Source: Novosphingobium sp.
GTDB taxonomy: Bacteria > Pseudomonadota > Alphaproteobacteria > Sphingomonadales > Sphingomonadaceae
Assembly (NCBI GenBank): GCA_009885425.1
Contig: VFKS01000261.1
Coordinates: 1 to 6,049, forward strand
Length of the DNA stretch: 6,049 nucleotides
Reading direction: 5' to 3'
Part shown: positions 5,318 to 6,049 of the stretch, in pieces
How the letters are laid out: each line of letters starts with the position of its first letter
Numbering within the stretch: position 1 is the stretch's first letter
Notes under the pieces: generated by a model
The model's input: only the letters and a program-made list of their open reading frames with translations
The model's database searches: none
What the model was told of the DNA's origin: nothing
Program-made: the position numbers and the translations under genes

Positions 5318-6049
5318 TCAATTCCCTCGCGCGTTCCACGCGTCGATCTGGTTCTGCAGGAACGACAGGGTGGATTTGGAAGCGGCGACCCGGCTGTCGG
5401 TCCCGGCGAACTGTTTGGTCAACCGCGCCCGGAGCTTCTCCTGGGCCTCGGCCAGTTTGGTCGCTTCTTCACTCAGGTCGCGCTTCTGGGCTGAAAGCCG
5501 GGTGAGCGATCCCGCCAGCGTCCCTGGATCACTCGCTGCGGTCAGGCGGCGGCTGAGCTTGTCGAAAGTGGCATAGACCCCGTGCAGTCCGGTGGTGAAC
5601 ATCGCCGCCACGCCTTCGGGCGCGGCTTTCAGGGTTGCGGTAAGCCGGTTGGTATCGAGCCGAAAGGTCCCATCGCGGTTGGTCGCAAGGCCAAGGTCAG
5701 CCAGCGTCGCTGGATCGCCCGCAGCCGGACCGGGGATCACGATCGCTCCAGCCAACAGGCCGAACGCGCGCCGCATCGCCCGCGCACCGCTGTCGCGGGC
5801 CAGATCGCCCGATAACGGGTCGGTCTGGGTCTTGAGCTCGCCCGCCAGTTCATTCAGCGCGCCAACCAGATCGTTCATAAAAGCCGATACTGCCGCGCCC
5901 GGATCAGAAAAGCGGATCGTGGTCGGCGCGCCGGTATTGGTGCCGGTCAGATTCAGGCTCAGCCCCGGCACCAGATCGGTGATGGCATTGGTGGCGCTGG
6001 TCATGGTCAGGCCATCGAGCTTGAAGGCGGCATCGCGCGCGGTGTTCAG
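5318..6049 (-). CDS. fliD: Flagellar hook-associated protein 2, filament cap FliD (partial, N-terminus outside the window)
   Basis: The frame is open to the right window edge, giving 243 residues, roughly the C-terminal half of a typical FliD. The internal Met at 6004 is not the start: the 15 codons before it continue the conserved family segment 'ARDAAFKLDGLTMTSATNAI' (4-23), followed by 'TDLVPGLSLNLTGTN'. FliD forms the cap at the filament tip under which flagellin subunits fold into place. The visible part ends with a long helical, coiled-coil-prone region (about 185-235) and 'STLSFLQNQIDAW', typical of the FliD C-terminus that forms the inner core and leg. The stop is at 5320-5318, one base before fliS. 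The conserved fliD-fliS order is common in flagellar loci. Confidence 0.94.
   Translation of the reverse strand: MNTARDAAFKLDGLTMTSATNAITDLVPGLSLNLTGTNTGAPTTIRFSDPGAAVSAFMNDLVGALNELAGELKTQTDPLSGDLARDSGARAMRRAFGLLAGAIVIPGPAAGDPATLADLGLATNRDGTFRLDTNRLTATLKAAPEGVAAMFTTGLHGVYATFDKLSRRLTAASDPGTLAGSLTRLSAQKRDLSEEATKLAEAQEKLRARLTKQFAGTDSRVAASKSTLSFLQNQIDAWNARGN

Noticed and set aside
5064..5576. Plus-strand open frames opposite fliS and fliD
   Set aside because: They are shadow frames of two recognised flagellar genes.
6002..6004. ATG at 6004 as the fliD start
   Set aside because: Codons upstream to the window edge continue conserved FliD sequence, so the true start lies outside the window.

Overview
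The window is GC-rich chromosomal DNA that looks like an alphaproteobacterium, most likely from the Sphingomonadales. That placement is inferred from three things: the style of the large TonB-dependent receptor (TonB box EIIVTAQ, 'LRGPQGTLYGRNATSG' plug motif), the FixJ/NarL-type regulator, and the compact fliD-fliS pair. No rRNA, tRNA, CRISPR array or insertion sequence is visible.

Layout. At the left edge a minus-strand gene reads out of the window (671 to below 1). Only its first 223 codons are present. They encode an N-terminal TIR domain with an apparently intact catalytic glutamate, then one transmembrane helix. A 219-base divergent intergenic region (672-890) holds a 22-bp imperfect palindrome, a 19-bp-phased direct repeat and a possible promoter. 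The plus-strand gene 891-3902 encodes a 1003-residue TonB-dependent outer-membrane receptor with a signal peptide. It ends in a strong intrinsic terminator (3927-3961). Facing it is a second strong terminator (3984-4027) that works on the minus strand.

The right part is all minus strand. A truncated fliD (flagellar filament cap) is followed one base later by fliS (flagellin export chaperone). After a 160-base gap comes a 200-residue FixJ/NarL-type response regulator whose receiver domain keeps the phospho-accepting Asp but has lost the conserved Thr/Ser and Lys. No terminator is visible between fliS and the regulator, so the facing terminator at 3984-4027 may end a common fliD-fliS-regulator transcript. 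The regulator may also have its own promoter in the dyad-rich 160-base gap.

How the parts fit. FliD and FliS act together at the end of flagellar assembly, and the regulator is plausibly tied to that locus by position. The receptor and the TIR protein share an intergenic control region but have no obvious shared pathway. The most notable items are the membrane-anchored TIR protein, the atypical receiver domain, the five spaced cysteine pairs in the receptor, and small hairpins overlapping the ribosome binding sites of two minus-strand genes.
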